Shown here in pieces: positions 17,471 through 26,732 of a stretch of 64,000 nt of DNA. The DNA is from Polynucleobacter aenigmaticus (GTDB taxonomy: Bacteria > Pseudomonadota > Gammaproteobacteria > Burkholderiales > Burkholderiaceae), in the NCBI RefSeq assembly GCF_002206635.1, contig NZ_NGUO01000013.1, positions 1-64,000 on the forward strand, in the 5' to 3' direction. Position numbers and translations under genes: made by a program. Positions within the stretch are counted from its first letter, which is position 1, and every line of letters starts with the position of its first letter. Under the pieces are notes generated by a model, which saw only the letters and a list, made by a program, of their open reading frames with translations, had not been told where the DNA came from and searched no databases.

Positions 17471-18942
17471 AGTAAGGGTGATGCTAAGTGCGCCGCGTTC
17501 TCAAGAAGTACGCGCCAATGCGGCCGCTTAGCCCAAGCTACTGGATCTACCATATCGGATTGGGCAAGGTAAGACTCAATCAAAGCCTGAAGTTTGGAGC
17601 AAAACTCCAAGTTGTACACAATCAAACTAATCTCGAAATTGAGACGTAAGCTACGTTGATCAAAGTTCACCGAACCAAAAATTGCCACACGGCCATCTAT
17701 CAATAAGCTCTTCGTATGCAAAAGACCTCCATGAAATTCGGCGATATTGACACCTGCGCTCATGAGGTCGGTATAAAAACTACGGCTACTCCAAGCTACT
17801 AAAGTTGAATCATTTAACTTGGGGACAATTAAGGTCACCTTCACGCCACGACCTGCTGCTGCCATCAGCGCCTGAATCAAACCATCATCCGGACCAAAAT
17901 AAGGCGTAGTGATGGTGAGCTCCTCGCGCGCATCCATGATCGCAGAGAGCAGCACTTGATACAGAATGTCGTCTCGATACACTGGGCCAGAAGAAAACTC
18001 TTGTGCCAATACCTGCCCCTCGACTGGAGTTGGAGCTGGCGCCACAGCATTGAAATGCGTAATCTTAGGGTTATCGACACTCCAGTCAAACGAGAATGTC
18101 AGCTCAAACTGAGAGGCAACCGGACCCTCAATTCTGACCATGGCATCAACCCACTCACCCACGCCTGAATCTTGCTTAAAGGTGCGTGGATCAACCAAAT
18201 TCATACTGCCAGTCCATACAATCGAGTTATCAATCACAAATATTTTACGATGTAGCCGCAAATCTGCACGACGAAACTGAAAGCGGCCAATTTGAATAGG
18301 TAATGCCTCGGTAACCTCAATTCCAGCGCCTCTAAAACGATTGGGCCAACTCGATTTAAACCAATCCTTACTGCCTAAGGAGTCGAGTAAAACTCGACAA
18401 GCTACCCCTCGTTTAGCGGCTGCAATCAAAGCCTCGCCAACGCGATCGGCATCACCACCCAAGGCCCAAATATAGAACTCTAAATGTAGCGTATTTTTGG
18501 CTTGGTTAATCTCATCAATGAAATCCTGCAAGATCTCCAGCGAATTCGTGAACAATGCAATTTGGTTACCTGCGATCACCGGGGAGCCGTTCTTGGATTC
18601 TGCCAATAAACTAAGTGCCCTACCCTCTACTGGCAGCTGCTGCTTATCTGCCGAATAGCGCTTGCGCATATCTTCAGTGATGGCTGCGTACTCTTTGTCC
18701 ATGCGGATAATTTTTCGAGTCAGTCTGCGACCAACGGGGCGCTCACCAATCAAGATATATAAGCTAACGCCAACCAGCGGGAACATCACCACAATCAAAA
18801 ACCAGGCAATCGCAACTGCGACTGGCCGCCTCACTGAAATCATGCGAAATCCAAAAAGCAAGACGATGATTGCATGAGCAATTGGAACCCAAATTAAAGA
18901 GAATCCAAAAATAGAGCCCAAAAGATAATTTAATACACTCAT
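17467..18942 (-). CDS. cls: Cardiolipin synthase (phospholipase D family)
   Basis: A 491-residue membrane enzyme that joins phosphatidylglycerols to cardiolipin. Two N-terminal hydrophobic segments lie near residues 6-32 and 42-66, followed by two PLD domains with complete HKD motifs (His231/Lys233/Asp238 and His409/Lys411/Asp416). I took the ATG at 18942, which overlaps the upstream stop as ATGA; the longer frame to 18993 lies inside that gene. Length and the two membrane segments resemble ClsA, but the pairing with an EEP protein recalls clsB-ybhP of enterobacteria. Confidence 0.9.
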   Translation of the reverse strand: MSVLNYLLGSIFGFSLIWVPIAHAIIVLLFGFRMISVRRPVAVAIAWFLIVVMFPLVGVSLYILIGERPVGRRLTRKIIRMDKEYAAITEDMRKRYSADKQQLPVEGRALSLLAESKNGSPVIAGNQIALFTNSLEILQDFIDEINQAKNTLHLEFYIWALGGDADRVGEALIAAAKRGVACRVLLDSLGSKDWFKSSWPNRFRGAGIEVTEALPIQIGRFQFRRADLRLHRKIFVIDNSIVWTGSMNLVDPRTFKQDSGVGEWVDAMVRIEGPVASQFELTFSFDWSVDNPKITHFNAVAPAPTPVEGQVLAQEFSSGPVYRDDILYQVLLSAIMDAREELTITTPYFGPDDGLIQALMAAAGRGVKVTLIVPKLNDSTLVAWSSRSFYTDLMSAGVNIAEFHGGLLHTKSLLIDGRVAIFGSVNFDQRSLRLNFEISLIVYNLEFCSKLQALIESYLAQSDMVDPVAWAKRPHWRVLLENAAHLASPLL

Positions 18943-19691
18943 ACGATTTCCAGTTCCGCAGTAATACCTAAGTGATCCGATAATTTCAACCATTCATACA
19001 GAATTTCTGCAGAATGGATTTTTAAGCCCCGCACATAGATACGATCCATCGGAAGCATCGGCCTCACACTAGGAAAGGTTTTTGCAGGGGCGCCAGTAAG
19101 CACTTCAAAGACTTCATGAAAGCCAGCGGCGAGCATCGGCGCGCTCACACGATTGCGCCAATCGTTAAAGTCGCCCGCAACAATCGTTGGGCCGCCCTCC
19201 GCAAGTGAATCAATATAACGAATGATCTCATCTAATTGACGCTCCCGCCCTCTTTCGAACAAAGCTAGATGGACGCAAAAGCAATGAATTGGTGTTGCCA
19301 CACCCTCTAACTGAGTGATGCTGTGGAGCAAGCCGCGCCTTTCAAACCGATAGGCCGAGATGTCGTAATTTTGACCTTTATGTAGTGGTCTTTTAGATAG
19401 AATTGCATTGCCATGATGTCCATCCGGATATTCAACATTTTTTCCGTAATGCCAATCATGCCAAAAATCTTCAGATAAGAAATGAGTGAGTTCTGTCAGT
19501 GGCCATTGGCCAAATCGCCTAATCCGTCCACGATGTTCTTGCTGAAGCTCTTGCAAGAACAGTAAATCTGGGTGGTGACTACGCATTTTCTGGCGTAACT
19601 CGTAAATGGTTGATCTTCTATGCAAAGGCGAAACGCCCTTATGCACATTCATGGTCATCACACTAAAGCGCCCTACTTTAGTTTGCGTCAT
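18939..19691 (-). CDS. Endonuclease/exonuclease/phosphatase family protein (YbhP-like)
   Basis: A 250-residue EEP-fold phosphoesterase. MTMNVHKG near the N-terminus, FLQELQQEH (metal-binding Glu), VAGDFNDW and SDHLGI are the conserved active-site blocks. Family members hydrolyse phosphodiesters or phosphate esters in nucleic acids or lipids. Its start overlaps the ferredoxin-like stop by one base (TAATG) and its stop overlaps the cls start by four, so the three genes form a translationally coupled operon. A role in phospholipid turnover is inference. Confidence 0.85.
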   Translation of the reverse strand: MTQTKVGRFSVMTMNVHKGVSPLHRRSTIYELRQKMRSHHPDLLFLQELQQEHRGRIRRFGQWPLTELTHFLSEDFWHDWHYGKNVEYPDGHHGNAILSKRPLHKGQNYDISAYRFERRGLLHSITQLEGVATPIHCFCVHLALFERGRERQLDEIIRYIDSLAEGGPTIVAGDFNDWRNRVSAPMLAAGFHEVFEVLTGAPAKTFPSVRPMLPMDRIYVRGLKIHSAEILYEWLKLSDHLGITAELEIV

Positions 19692-19891
19692 TAAAACTGC
19701 CCTGCAGCACGTTGTCGACGAACACGAGCAAGATAGATCTCAGACTCAACTGTATCTTGGCATTGCATACATTTATTGCAAATAGATGCTTGCTCGCGCA
19801 ACTCATCAATAGATTCAATCAAATGGTTATCGAGATATTCACGAAGATCGATATCGAGGACCTCATTACAGAGGCAAATGACTTCAGCCAT
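19691..19891 (-). CDS. Bfd-like [2Fe-2S] protein
   Basis: A 66-residue protein with CLC near residue 6-8 and CNKCMQC near 38-44, resembling the BFD-like [2Fe-2S] domain of bacterioferritin-associated ferredoxin, which reduces stored iron for release. The second motif has an extra Cys compared with the usual CxxC. No bacterioferritin gene is nearby. It is the first gene of the operon with EEP and cls. It is read divergently from the tungstate permease gene, with a 65-base gap. Confidence 0.78.
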   Translation of the reverse strand: MAEVICLCNEVLDIDLREYLDNHLIESIDELREQASICNKCMQCQDTVESEIYLARVRRQRAAGQF

Positions 19892-19956
19892 AGGTCAAAA
19901 TAGGGAAATTGTTTGCATTTATCCTATTTTGCCATCCCCTTGCTAGAATCAAGCCC

Positions 19957-20652
19957 ATGTTTACGACCTTTCAGGATGCCTTTAGACTTCTCGCACATTT
20001 AGATGCTGGGGTAGTGGGTATTGTCCTAGTCTCACTTCAGGTTAGCCTAACAGCACTACTCTTAGGGACCCTCATTGGCCTCCCCCTTGGAGCGCTACTG
20101 GCTACCGAAGAATTTCATGGCAAAAAGACGATTACAGTCATCCTCAATACGCTCATGGGCGTACCAACCGTGATCGTTGGCGTAGTAGTCTACTTGCTAC
20201 TCTCACGCACAGGGCCTTTAGGGGTGTGGGGTTGGCTTTTCACTCCCAAGGGAATGATCGTCGCTCAGACCCTCCTGACAACACCCTTAATTGCCGCTCT
20301 AAGCCGCCAAATCCTGGAAGATTCCTGGAGAATTCATCGGGATTCATTCAAGGCCTTGCGCTTGCCTAGACTCTCCGCCCTCAAATGGCTCATTTGGGAC
20401 TGCCGCTTTTCCCTCACGATTGCGGTATTGGCTGGACTAGCCAGAGCGATATCCGAAGTGGGCGCAGTCATGATCGTAGGCGGCAACATTGATCATTCCA
20501 CGCGTACTATGACCACTGCAATTGCCTTGGAAACTAGCAAGGGTGATCTACCCCTGGCTCTTGCCCTAGGCATCATCCTTTTAGGAATCGTGCTGTTAGC
20601 CAATCTATTTACCTTCGCTGTTCGTCAGATTGCAGAGCGTCGCTATGGTTAA
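19957..20652 (+). CDS. tupB: Tungstate-type ABC transporter permease
   Basis: A 231-residue inner-membrane permease with about five to six hydrophobic segments. The segment TLMGVPTVIVGVVVYLLLSR and the cytoplasmic EAA-like loop (DSFKALRLPRLSALKWLIWD) match TupB/WtpB-type oxyanion permeases. I chose the ATG at 19957; the upstream reading from 19909 enters the promoter gap. It overlaps the ATPase gene by eight bases. The cognate periplasmic protein (TupA) is not encoded in this window. Supply of tungstate or molybdate to the nearby molybdopterin enzymes is a reasonable inference. Confidence 0.85.
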   Translation: MFTTFQDAFRLLAHLDAGVVGIVLVSLQVSLTALLLGTLIGLPLGALLATEEFHGKKTITVILNTLMGVPTVIVGVVVYLLLSRTGPLGVWGWLFTPKGMIVAQTLLTTPLIAALSRQILEDSWRIHRDSFKALRLPRLSALKWLIWDCRFSLTIAVLAGLARAISEVGAVMIVGGNIDHSTRTMTTAIALETSKGDLPLALALGIILLGIVLLANLFTFAVRQIAERRYG

Positions 20653-21355
20653 CTCATCTGTAGAATTTAAACGGTTCATTGAACTCAAAGAGGTCATTGT
20701 AAAAAGCGATGGCCGAATCATCCTCAACATTCCCCATGCAGTGATTCCTGCCGATCGGATCTGCGCCTGCATAGGTCCGAACGGTGCTGGAAAAACTACT
20801 CTCTTGAAATTGCTGGACGGTTTAATTAAGCCAGACTCCGGCAGCATCGCCTACTCCACTGGCCCCATCAAATCTGCATTAGTACTACACCATACGCCAA
20901 TGATTAAAGCATCGGCACGAGTCAACATTGCTATGGTGAGAGATGCGGATGCATCGATTAGCTCCACAGAAATTGATGCAGTCATAGAACAAATTGGCTT
21001 ACGTCATCTTGCCAATAGCCCTGCACACAAACTCTCAGCAGGTGAAAGACAAAAGCTTTGCTTAGGGCGCGCTATTTTGCAAAATCCAAACTTAGTATTG
21101 CTAGATGAGCCCACCGCTAACCTAGATCCCAACACGACCGAACAAGTTGAAGAAATCATTCGTCAATTTAAAGTTCAAGGTTCAGACGTCATCTTTACCT
21201 CCCACCAACTTGCACAAGTACAAAGACTGGCTGAGTACATCGTCTTTATTGACCATGGGGAGATCAAAGAAAAAGGACCCGTAGGTCCTTTCTTTTCCGA
21301 CCCCCAGACACAAGCAGCACAACGCTACTTACATCAAGAGTTGCTGGCAGACTAA
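20645..21355 (+). CDS. tupC: Tungstate-type ABC transporter ATP-binding protein
   Basis: A 236-residue ATPase. Walker A is GPNGAGKTT near residue 46, the signature LSAGERQKLCLGRA, and Walker B VLLDEPTANLDPN. A single short ATPase domain without a C-terminal TOBE/MOP domain fits TupC rather than ModC. The ATG at 20645 lies inside the last codons of the permease gene. Its stop abuts the stop of the convergent small secreted protein at 21356. Confidence 0.85.
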   Translation: MVNSSVEFKRFIELKEVIVKSDGRIILNIPHAVIPADRICACIGPNGAGKTTLLKLLDGLIKPDSGSIAYSTGPIKSALVLHHTPMIKASARVNIAMVRDADASISSTEIDAVIEQIGLRHLANSPAHKLSAGERQKLCLGRAILQNPNLVLLDEPTANLDPNTTEQVEEIIRQFKVQGSDVIFTSHQLAQVQRLAEYIVFIDHGEIKEKGPVGPFFSDPQTQAAQRYLHQELLAD

Positions 21356-21652
21356 TTACTTCGCTGCTGGCGTTACCGCTGGAGCTGGAACTGCTGCAGC
21401 AGCAGCTACTGGAGCAACAAATGGCGGTGGAGCCACACAAGCTGCTGGAGCTGGAGTACCTGACACCCTAAATTGATCAGCCACTTTATTTTGAGCTAGG
21501 CACAACTTATAAGCGCCAACCTTATCACCATAAGCGCTCTTTGCTTTTGCCATAGTCGCAGCTTCTTGAGCTTCAGGTGTCAGCGGTGGCAATGCAGCGA
21601 AAGCAACAGTAGTTGCAAATGAGCAGAGTGTGAAAGCGATGATTTTTTTCAT
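21356..21652 (-). CDS. Small secreted Ala/Pro-rich protein of unknown function
   Basis: A 98-residue protein with a clear signal peptide (MKKIIAFTLCSFATTVAFA, cleavage near residue 19). A central region (residues 25-60, AYKLCLAQNKVADQF) has one Cys and a second follows at AACVAPP, then an Ala/Pro/Val-rich tail. I do not recognise a domain. I chose the ATG at 21652; the longer frame runs into fdhC. It lies ten bases downstream of fdhC and is probably the last gene of that operon, but no function is implied by sequence. Confidence 0.7.
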   Translation of the reverse strand: MKKIIAFTLCSFATTVAFAALPPLTPEAQEAATMAKAKSAYGDKVGAYKLCLAQNKVADQFRVSGTPAPAACVAPPPFVAPVAAAAAVPAPAVTPAAK

Positions 21653-21662
21653 GGCTTTGTCC

Positions 21663-22718
21663 TTATTTATTAATCTTGTTGTACCAAATTTCATGGTGTT
21701 CTTTAGCCCAAGTTGCATCAACATAGCCAGTCTTCATGCCATCGATAGAGCCTTGCATGCCGATCGTACCAATATAGATGTGACCCATCGCCATCGCCGT
21801 CATCAAGATCGCAGCTGAGCTATGAATGATATTTGCCAACTGCATCGTGCCACGTAGATATTGAATATCCATGAAAGGAACAATCATATCGAGCACAAAT
21901 CCAGAGGCTGAAATAATCAAACCGAGGAACACCATGCCGAACCAGAACCAGAATTTCTCACCAAAGTTAAAGAATCCAGCTGGCACATGCTTACCAGAGA
22001 ACATCCCACCGAAAGACATCAACCAAGCCATATCCCCTTCTCCAAAAATATTCTTACGAACAAATAGGAGGAAGAAAATCACAATGCTCAATGTAAACAA
22101 TGGGCCAGTGAAGTTATGAATATTTTTGCATACCATCAGGAATGAGCCGTACGCTGCGCCACCCATTAAAGGCATTGCAAAGTACTTTCCGTACAAAATC
22201 AACAAGCCAGTAAATGCAAGCGCAATAAAACTAAACGCCATGGTCCAATGAGTAAAGCGATCAAAGCCGCTGAAGCGCTTAACCTTCACGCCCGCCATAG
22301 GTGCACTTAATTTAATAGAGCCCTTTAACGTGTACATCGCCACAACACCAAAGAATGCCAGTGCCAGCAACCAAGCGCCGTAAACCGTAATAACGCCATT
22401 GCGAATCAAGCGCCATTGCTGACCAGATCGCTGAATCAATACACTCGCCTCTTTATCGGGGATGCTGACATAGTTGTAAGGGTCGCTATTGGCCGTATCC
22501 CAAATTGCACCTTCTTTTGGCGCAGTATTTGCTGGCTGAGATTGCGCTTGCGTGCCATTAGGAATGGCATTGAGATTCTTTGGGAAATCAATGCCACTCG
22601 GGGATGGCAGGGGCTGCATTGGCGCGCGCTCTGCTAAAGAGACGCCACTAAGCAAACTGAGCGATACGCCCAAAGCTAGAACCCAAGAGCGACTAACACT
22701 AGAGAATGATCGATTCAT
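21663..22718 (-). CDS. fdhC: Formate dehydrogenase cytochrome b (gamma) subunit
   Basis: A 351-residue protein. A signal-like N-terminus and a roughly 90-residue periplasmic extension precede the membrane domain, which has about five hydrophobic segments (one near 110-130, then four from residue about 155 onwards). Candidate haem b ligands are His in RFTHWTMAF, NIHNFTGP, ANIIHSSAA and GHIYIGT. It passes electrons from the FdhA/FdhB periplasmic arm to quinone, as in FdnI/FdoI-type subunits. It follows a small lipoprotein gene by 47 bases. Confidence 0.9.
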   Translation of the reverse strand: MNRSFSSVSRSWVLALGVSLSLLSGVSLAERAPMQPLPSPSGIDFPKNLNAIPNGTQAQSQPANTAPKEGAIWDTANSDPYNYVSIPDKEASVLIQRSGQQWRLIRNGVITVYGAWLLALAFFGVVAMYTLKGSIKLSAPMAGVKVKRFSGFDRFTHWTMAFSFIALAFTGLLILYGKYFAMPLMGGAAYGSFLMVCKNIHNFTGPLFTLSIVIFFLLFVRKNIFGEGDMAWLMSFGGMFSGKHVPAGFFNFGEKFWFWFGMVFLGLIISASGFVLDMIVPFMDIQYLRGTMQLANIIHSSAAILMTAMAMGHIYIGTIGMQGSIDGMKTGYVDATWAKEHHEIWYNKINK

Positions 22719-22765
22719 ACAAATATCCTTAAACGTTTTCGTTTTATTTATTGTTGTTTAACTGA

Positions 22766-23002
22766 TCACTTGACGCGTGAATATTCAGATTGCCTCTGAT
22801 TGCGCTTGTTAATCGCTTCGGCCCAACTTGCTTGATCACCTGGAGTCCAGCCCTTTGTCATGAAGCCATTATCAGCGCCCATGTAAGGTGCAACGTCAGG
22901 ACGCTTGGCCGCTTTGGCTGCAATTTCAGGAGGCTCGGAACAAGCCGTCAACATGATGCCCGCTACTAGACATGCTCCGAGAATTTTGAAAGTAGATTTC
23001 AT
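22766..23002 (-). CDS. Small lipoprotein encoded inside the formate dehydrogenase operon
   Basis: A 78-residue protein with a lipoprotein signal (lipobox LTAC, Cys at residue 21). The mature part has no recognisable domain; it contains PYMGADNGFMTKGW and WAEAINKRNQRQSEY. Its start overlaps the fdhB stop by four bases (ATGA), so it is translationally coupled and very likely made with the complex. An assembly or accessory role is inference. Confidence 0.8.
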   Translation of the reverse strand: MKSTFKILGACLVAGIMLTACSEPPEIAAKAAKRPDVAPYMGADNGFMTKGWTPGDQASWAEAINKRNQRQSEYSRVK

Positions 23003-23658
23003 GACTTTGCTCCTGGGATTTTGGCAGCAGGTGTCGGTGTTGGCGCGGGTGATCCCGTTGGACCATACGCAGTTGACCAGCCGAAAATATCGGTACTTGG
23101 GTATCTGCCATTAGACTCTCTGACCGATACGCGCTTAGCGTAGATAGCAGAGATCACCTCACTATCGCCACCAATCAATGCTTTGGTTGAACACATTTCT
23201 GCGCACAATGGCAACTTACCTTCTGCCAAGCGGTTACGACCATACTTTTCAAATTCGGCAACGCTGCCATTGGCTTCTGGACCACCACTACAGAATGTGC
23301 ATTTATCCATCTTGCTACGGACACCAAAAGCACCCGTACTCAAGAATTGAGGAGCGCCAAATGGGCAAGCAAAAGAGCAGTAGCCACAACCGATACAGAT
23401 ATCTTTGTCATGCAAAACTACACCTTCATCAGTGCGGTAGAAGCAATCCACTGGGCAAACGGCCATACAAGGCGCATCTGAGCAGTGCATACAAGCGACT
23501 GAAATAGATTTCTCTTGACCAATGATGCCGTCGTTCACCGTAACAACACGGCGACGGGTAATGCCCCAAGGAACTTCGTTTTCGTTTTTACAAGCAGTAA
23601 CACAGCCGTTGCACTCAATGCATCGCTCTGTATCACAAATAAATTTCATTCTTGCCAT
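22999..23658 (-). CDS. fdhB: Formate dehydrogenase iron-sulfur (beta) subunit
   Basis: A 219-residue electron-transfer subunit with four [4Fe-4S] motifs: CIECNGCVTAC at 13-23, CMHCSDAPCMAVCPVDC, CIGCGYCSFACP, and CTFC with the later CAEMC. No membrane anchor is visible, unlike E. coli FdnH, so attachment must be through FdhA/FdhC. It carries electrons from FdhA to the cytochrome. The gene lies 27 bases after fdhA. Confidence 0.93.
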   Translation of the reverse strand: MARMKFICDTERCIECNGCVTACKNENEVPWGITRRRVVTVNDGIIGQEKSISVACMHCSDAPCMAVCPVDCFYRTDEGVVLHDKDICIGCGYCSFACPFGAPQFLSTGAFGVRSKMDKCTFCSGGPEANGSVAEFEKYGRNRLAEGKLPLCAEMCSTKALIGGDSEVISAIYAKRVSVRESNGRYPSTDIFGWSTAYGPTGSPAPTPTPAAKIPGAKS

Positions 23659-23685
23659 GGTGTTCTCCTGACTTTATCTTTTATC

Positions 23686-26670
23686 TTAGGCAAATTTTTC
23701 GATTTGGCACATTGTGGTTTTGCTTTCTTGCATCATCGTTACCATGTCGTAGCCATAGGTAGTCGCCGTGTTGACAGCTTCCCCGAGGACCACGGGGGCT
23801 GCACCCTCTGGGTAATATTTGCGCAAGTCCGCACCCTGCCACCATCCCGCAAAGTGGAATGGTACGAATGCAGTGCCTTGATCAACACGCTCAGTCACCA
23901 TTGCACGAACCTTGATTCTGGCTCCCGTAGGTGATTTAACCCAAACGTAATCCCAATTCTTAATGCCACGAGCTTCCGCAGCTTTAGGATTGATCTCCAC
24001 AAAGTTTTCTTGTTGCAACTCTGCCAGCCATGGGTTGGAACGAGTCTCATCTCCTCCACCTTCGTACTCAACCAGTCGACCAGAAGTCAAAATGATTGGG
24101 AACTTTTCGTAGAGCTTCTCCCTCAAGTTCTGATCCTGAACTGTTTTGTAGAGAGTTGGCAAGCGCCAGAAATTCTTCTTATCGGCCGCAGTTGGATACT
24201 TGCGCATCATTGGCTCGTTAGTACTATAGAGAGCCTCACGGTGAATTGGAATAGCATCCGGGAAGTTCCACACTACCGCACGTGCTTTTGCATTACCAAA
24301 TGGATGGCAACCGTTTTTCATGACGACGCGCTGAATACCGCCTGATAAATCGGTCTTCCAGTTCTTGCCTTCGGCAAGCTTTTGCTCTTCCTCAGTCAAC
24401 TGATTCCACCAACCGAGTTTCTTAACGAGTACATGATCAAATTCTGGATAGCCAGTGGTAATCGCGGAACCTTTGGAGTAAGACCCATCTTCAGCCAACA
24501 AATTCTTGCCGTCTTTTTCGACACCGAAATTGGCGCGGAAGTTACCACCACCCTCCATGACGCTCTTGCTGGTGTCATAAAGATTTGGCGAGCCTGGATG
24601 CTTGATAGCGGCCGTGCCGTAGCAAGGCCAAGGCAAACCATAGTAGTCGCCCGCCGTGTCGTAACCAGTTACCTTATCAACACCACCACGTGACTTCAAA
24701 GTCTTAGGATCAAATACACCAACCATTCTCATGTGCGCCTTCAAGCGCTCAGGAGTTTGACCGGTGTAACCAATCGTCCATACAGAGCGATTAATCTCTC
24801 GCAAAATGGATTCGATTTCTGGCTCTCTCCACTGCTTACCAGCAAACTTGGAGTTGAGCATCTTGTAGTTCTTTGACAGCTCTTCACCAAAACCAAGGCG
24901 ATCCGCAAATGCCTGCATGAGCACATGGTCAGGAACCGACTCAAACAATGGATCGATGACTTTCTCGCGCCACTGCAATGAACGGTTTGAGGCAGTGGCA
25001 GAACCACATGTTTCAAACTGAGTTGTTGCTGGCAAGAGGTAGACATTACGATTTTTGTTTACTACATCGCCTTCAGCAGCTGGCATTGCTGCCATCGCCG
25101 CTGTGGCGCTTGGGTATGGATCAACCACAACCAATAAATCCAATTTATTCATCGCGCGCTTCATATCTAAGCCGCGAGTTTGTGAGTTAGGAGCATGACC
25201 CCAGAAGAACAAACCTTTTACATTGGTTTGCTGATCAATCATGTCATTCTTTTCTAGCACTGCGTCAACCCAACGGGAAACCGTAGTACCAGATTTCTCC
25301 ATCATGTCTGGAGCATAACGACCTTTGATCCACTCGTAATCAACACCCCACACGGTCGCAAAGTGCTTCCATGAACCAGCGGCAAGACCGTAGTAGCCAG
25401 GCAATGAATCTGGATTAGGGCCAACGTCCGTTGCACCCTGAACGTTATCGTGACCGCGGAAAATATTTGTACCGCCACCAGACTTACCCACGTTTCCTAA
25501 GGCGAGTTGCACGATGCAAGATGCACGCACCATAGCATTACCAATGGTGTGCTGTGTTTGACCCATACACCAAACTAAAGTGCTCGGACGATTCTTAGCC
25601 ATTGTTTCGGCTACCTTGTACATCTGCGCTTCTGGAACGCCACAAGCCTCTTCTACATTCTTTGGAGTCCACTTTTCCATTACCTCTTTGCGGATCTCGT
25701 CCATACCGTAAACGCGGTCATTGATGTACTTCTTATCTTCCCAGCCGTTATTAAAGATGTGATACAGAACACCAAACAAGAAAGGAATATCTGTGCCAGA
25801 ACGAATGCGCACATATTGATCAGACTTCGCAGCAGTGCGGGTATAGCGTGGGTCAACAACAATGACCTTGCAGCCATTTTCTTTAGCATGCAACAAACTT
25901 AACATCGATACGGGATGCGCTTCAGCCGCATTTGAACCAATGTACAAAGCTGCCTTGGAATTCATCATGTCGTTGTAGCTATTGGTCATCGCGCCATAGC
26001 CCCAGGTGTTTGCAACACCTGCAACAGTAGTGGAGTGACAGATACGAGCTTGATGGTCTGTGTTGTTGGTTCCAAAGAAAGAAACCCACTTACGCAATAA
26101 ATAAGCCTGCTCGTTATTGTGCTTTGAAGAGCCAATAAAGAATAAAGAATCTGGGCTGTACTTACTACGCAGATCTTTCATCTGGGCAGAAATTTCAGTT
26201 AAGGCCTGATCCCAAGAAATTCTTTGATACTTACCGTCAACCAATTTCATTGGGTAACGCAAGCGGAAGTCACCGTGGCCGTGCTCGCGTAAGGCGGCAC
26301 CTTTTGCGCAATAAGAGCCCATATTGATTGGAGAATCAAATACTGGGTCTTGACGAACCCAAACACCATTCTCAACAGTAGCGTCAGTTGCACAACCTAC
26401 GGAGCAGTGGGTACAAATCGTTCTCTTAACCTCAATCTTGCCCTTACCGTCTAGCATTGCTTTGCTTGGCTCAGCTACCGCTTTTTGCACGAGGCTTAGT
26501 TGGCTAGCAGCAATACCCGCCCCTACTCCAACTCCAGATCGCTTGAGGAATGTACGACGATCCATCGTTGGCACTGCAGATTGGAGTCCGCGTGACAGGC
26601 TACCGATGAGACGTGATGCAGGCGTAGAACGACTGCTTTGTGGGGTATTCGATTTACGAGTCAGACTCAT
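23686..26670 (-). CDS. fdhA: Formate dehydrogenase catalytic (alpha) subunit, Cys type
   Basis: A 994-residue molybdo/tungsto-bis-PGD enzyme that oxidises formate to CO2. A twin-arginine signal (DRRTFLKRSG, Arg38-Arg39) follows an unusually long 36-residue leader; the start at 26670 has an AGGGA site, and the ATG at codon 36 does not. One [4Fe-4S] cluster is bound by Cys86, Cys89, Cys93 and Cys121. The active site is RICHSTTVAG with Cys211 in place of selenocysteine, so no SECIS element is needed. The C-terminal molydopterin-binding domain is complete. The mature enzyme should be periplasmic. Confidence 0.94.
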   Translation of the reverse strand: MSLTRKSNTPQSSRSTPASRLIGSLSRGLQSAVPTMDRRTFLKRSGVGVGAGIAASQLSLVQKAVAEPSKAMLDGKGKIEVKRTICTHCSVGCATDATVENGVWVRQDPVFDSPINMGSYCAKGAALREHGHGDFRLRYPMKLVDGKYQRISWDQALTEISAQMKDLRSKYSPDSLFFIGSSKHNNEQAYLLRKWVSFFGTNNTDHQARICHSTTVAGVANTWGYGAMTNSYNDMMNSKAALYIGSNAAEAHPVSMLSLLHAKENGCKVIVVDPRYTRTAAKSDQYVRIRSGTDIPFLFGVLYHIFNNGWEDKKYINDRVYGMDEIRKEVMEKWTPKNVEEACGVPEAQMYKVAETMAKNRPSTLVWCMGQTQHTIGNAMVRASCIVQLALGNVGKSGGGTNIFRGHDNVQGATDVGPNPDSLPGYYGLAAGSWKHFATVWGVDYEWIKGRYAPDMMEKSGTTVSRWVDAVLEKNDMIDQQTNVKGLFFWGHAPNSQTRGLDMKRAMNKLDLLVVVDPYPSATAAMAAMPAAEGDVVNKNRNVYLLPATTQFETCGSATASNRSLQWREKVIDPLFESVPDHVLMQAFADRLGFGEELSKNYKMLNSKFAGKQWREPEIESILREINRSVWTIGYTGQTPERLKAHMRMVGVFDPKTLKSRGGVDKVTGYDTAGDYYGLPWPCYGTAAIKHPGSPNLYDTSKSVMEGGGNFRANFGVEKDGKNLLAEDGSYSKGSAITTGYPEFDHVLVKKLGWWNQLTEEEQKLAEGKNWKTDLSGGIQRVVMKNGCHPFGNAKARAVVWNFPDAIPIHREALYSTNEPMMRKYPTAADKKNFWRLPTLYKTVQDQNLREKLYEKFPIILTSGRLVEYEGGGDETRSNPWLAELQQENFVEINPKAAEARGIKNWDYVWVKSPTGARIKVRAMVTERVDQGTAFVPFHFAGWWQGADLRKYYPEGAAPVVLGEAVNTATTYGYDMVTMMQESKTTMCQIEKFA

Positions 26671-26732
26671 ATGTTGTCCCTGAGAAATATTTTTTATTAA
26701 TTATTTGGAAACGACTAAATCAACGACTTGAT

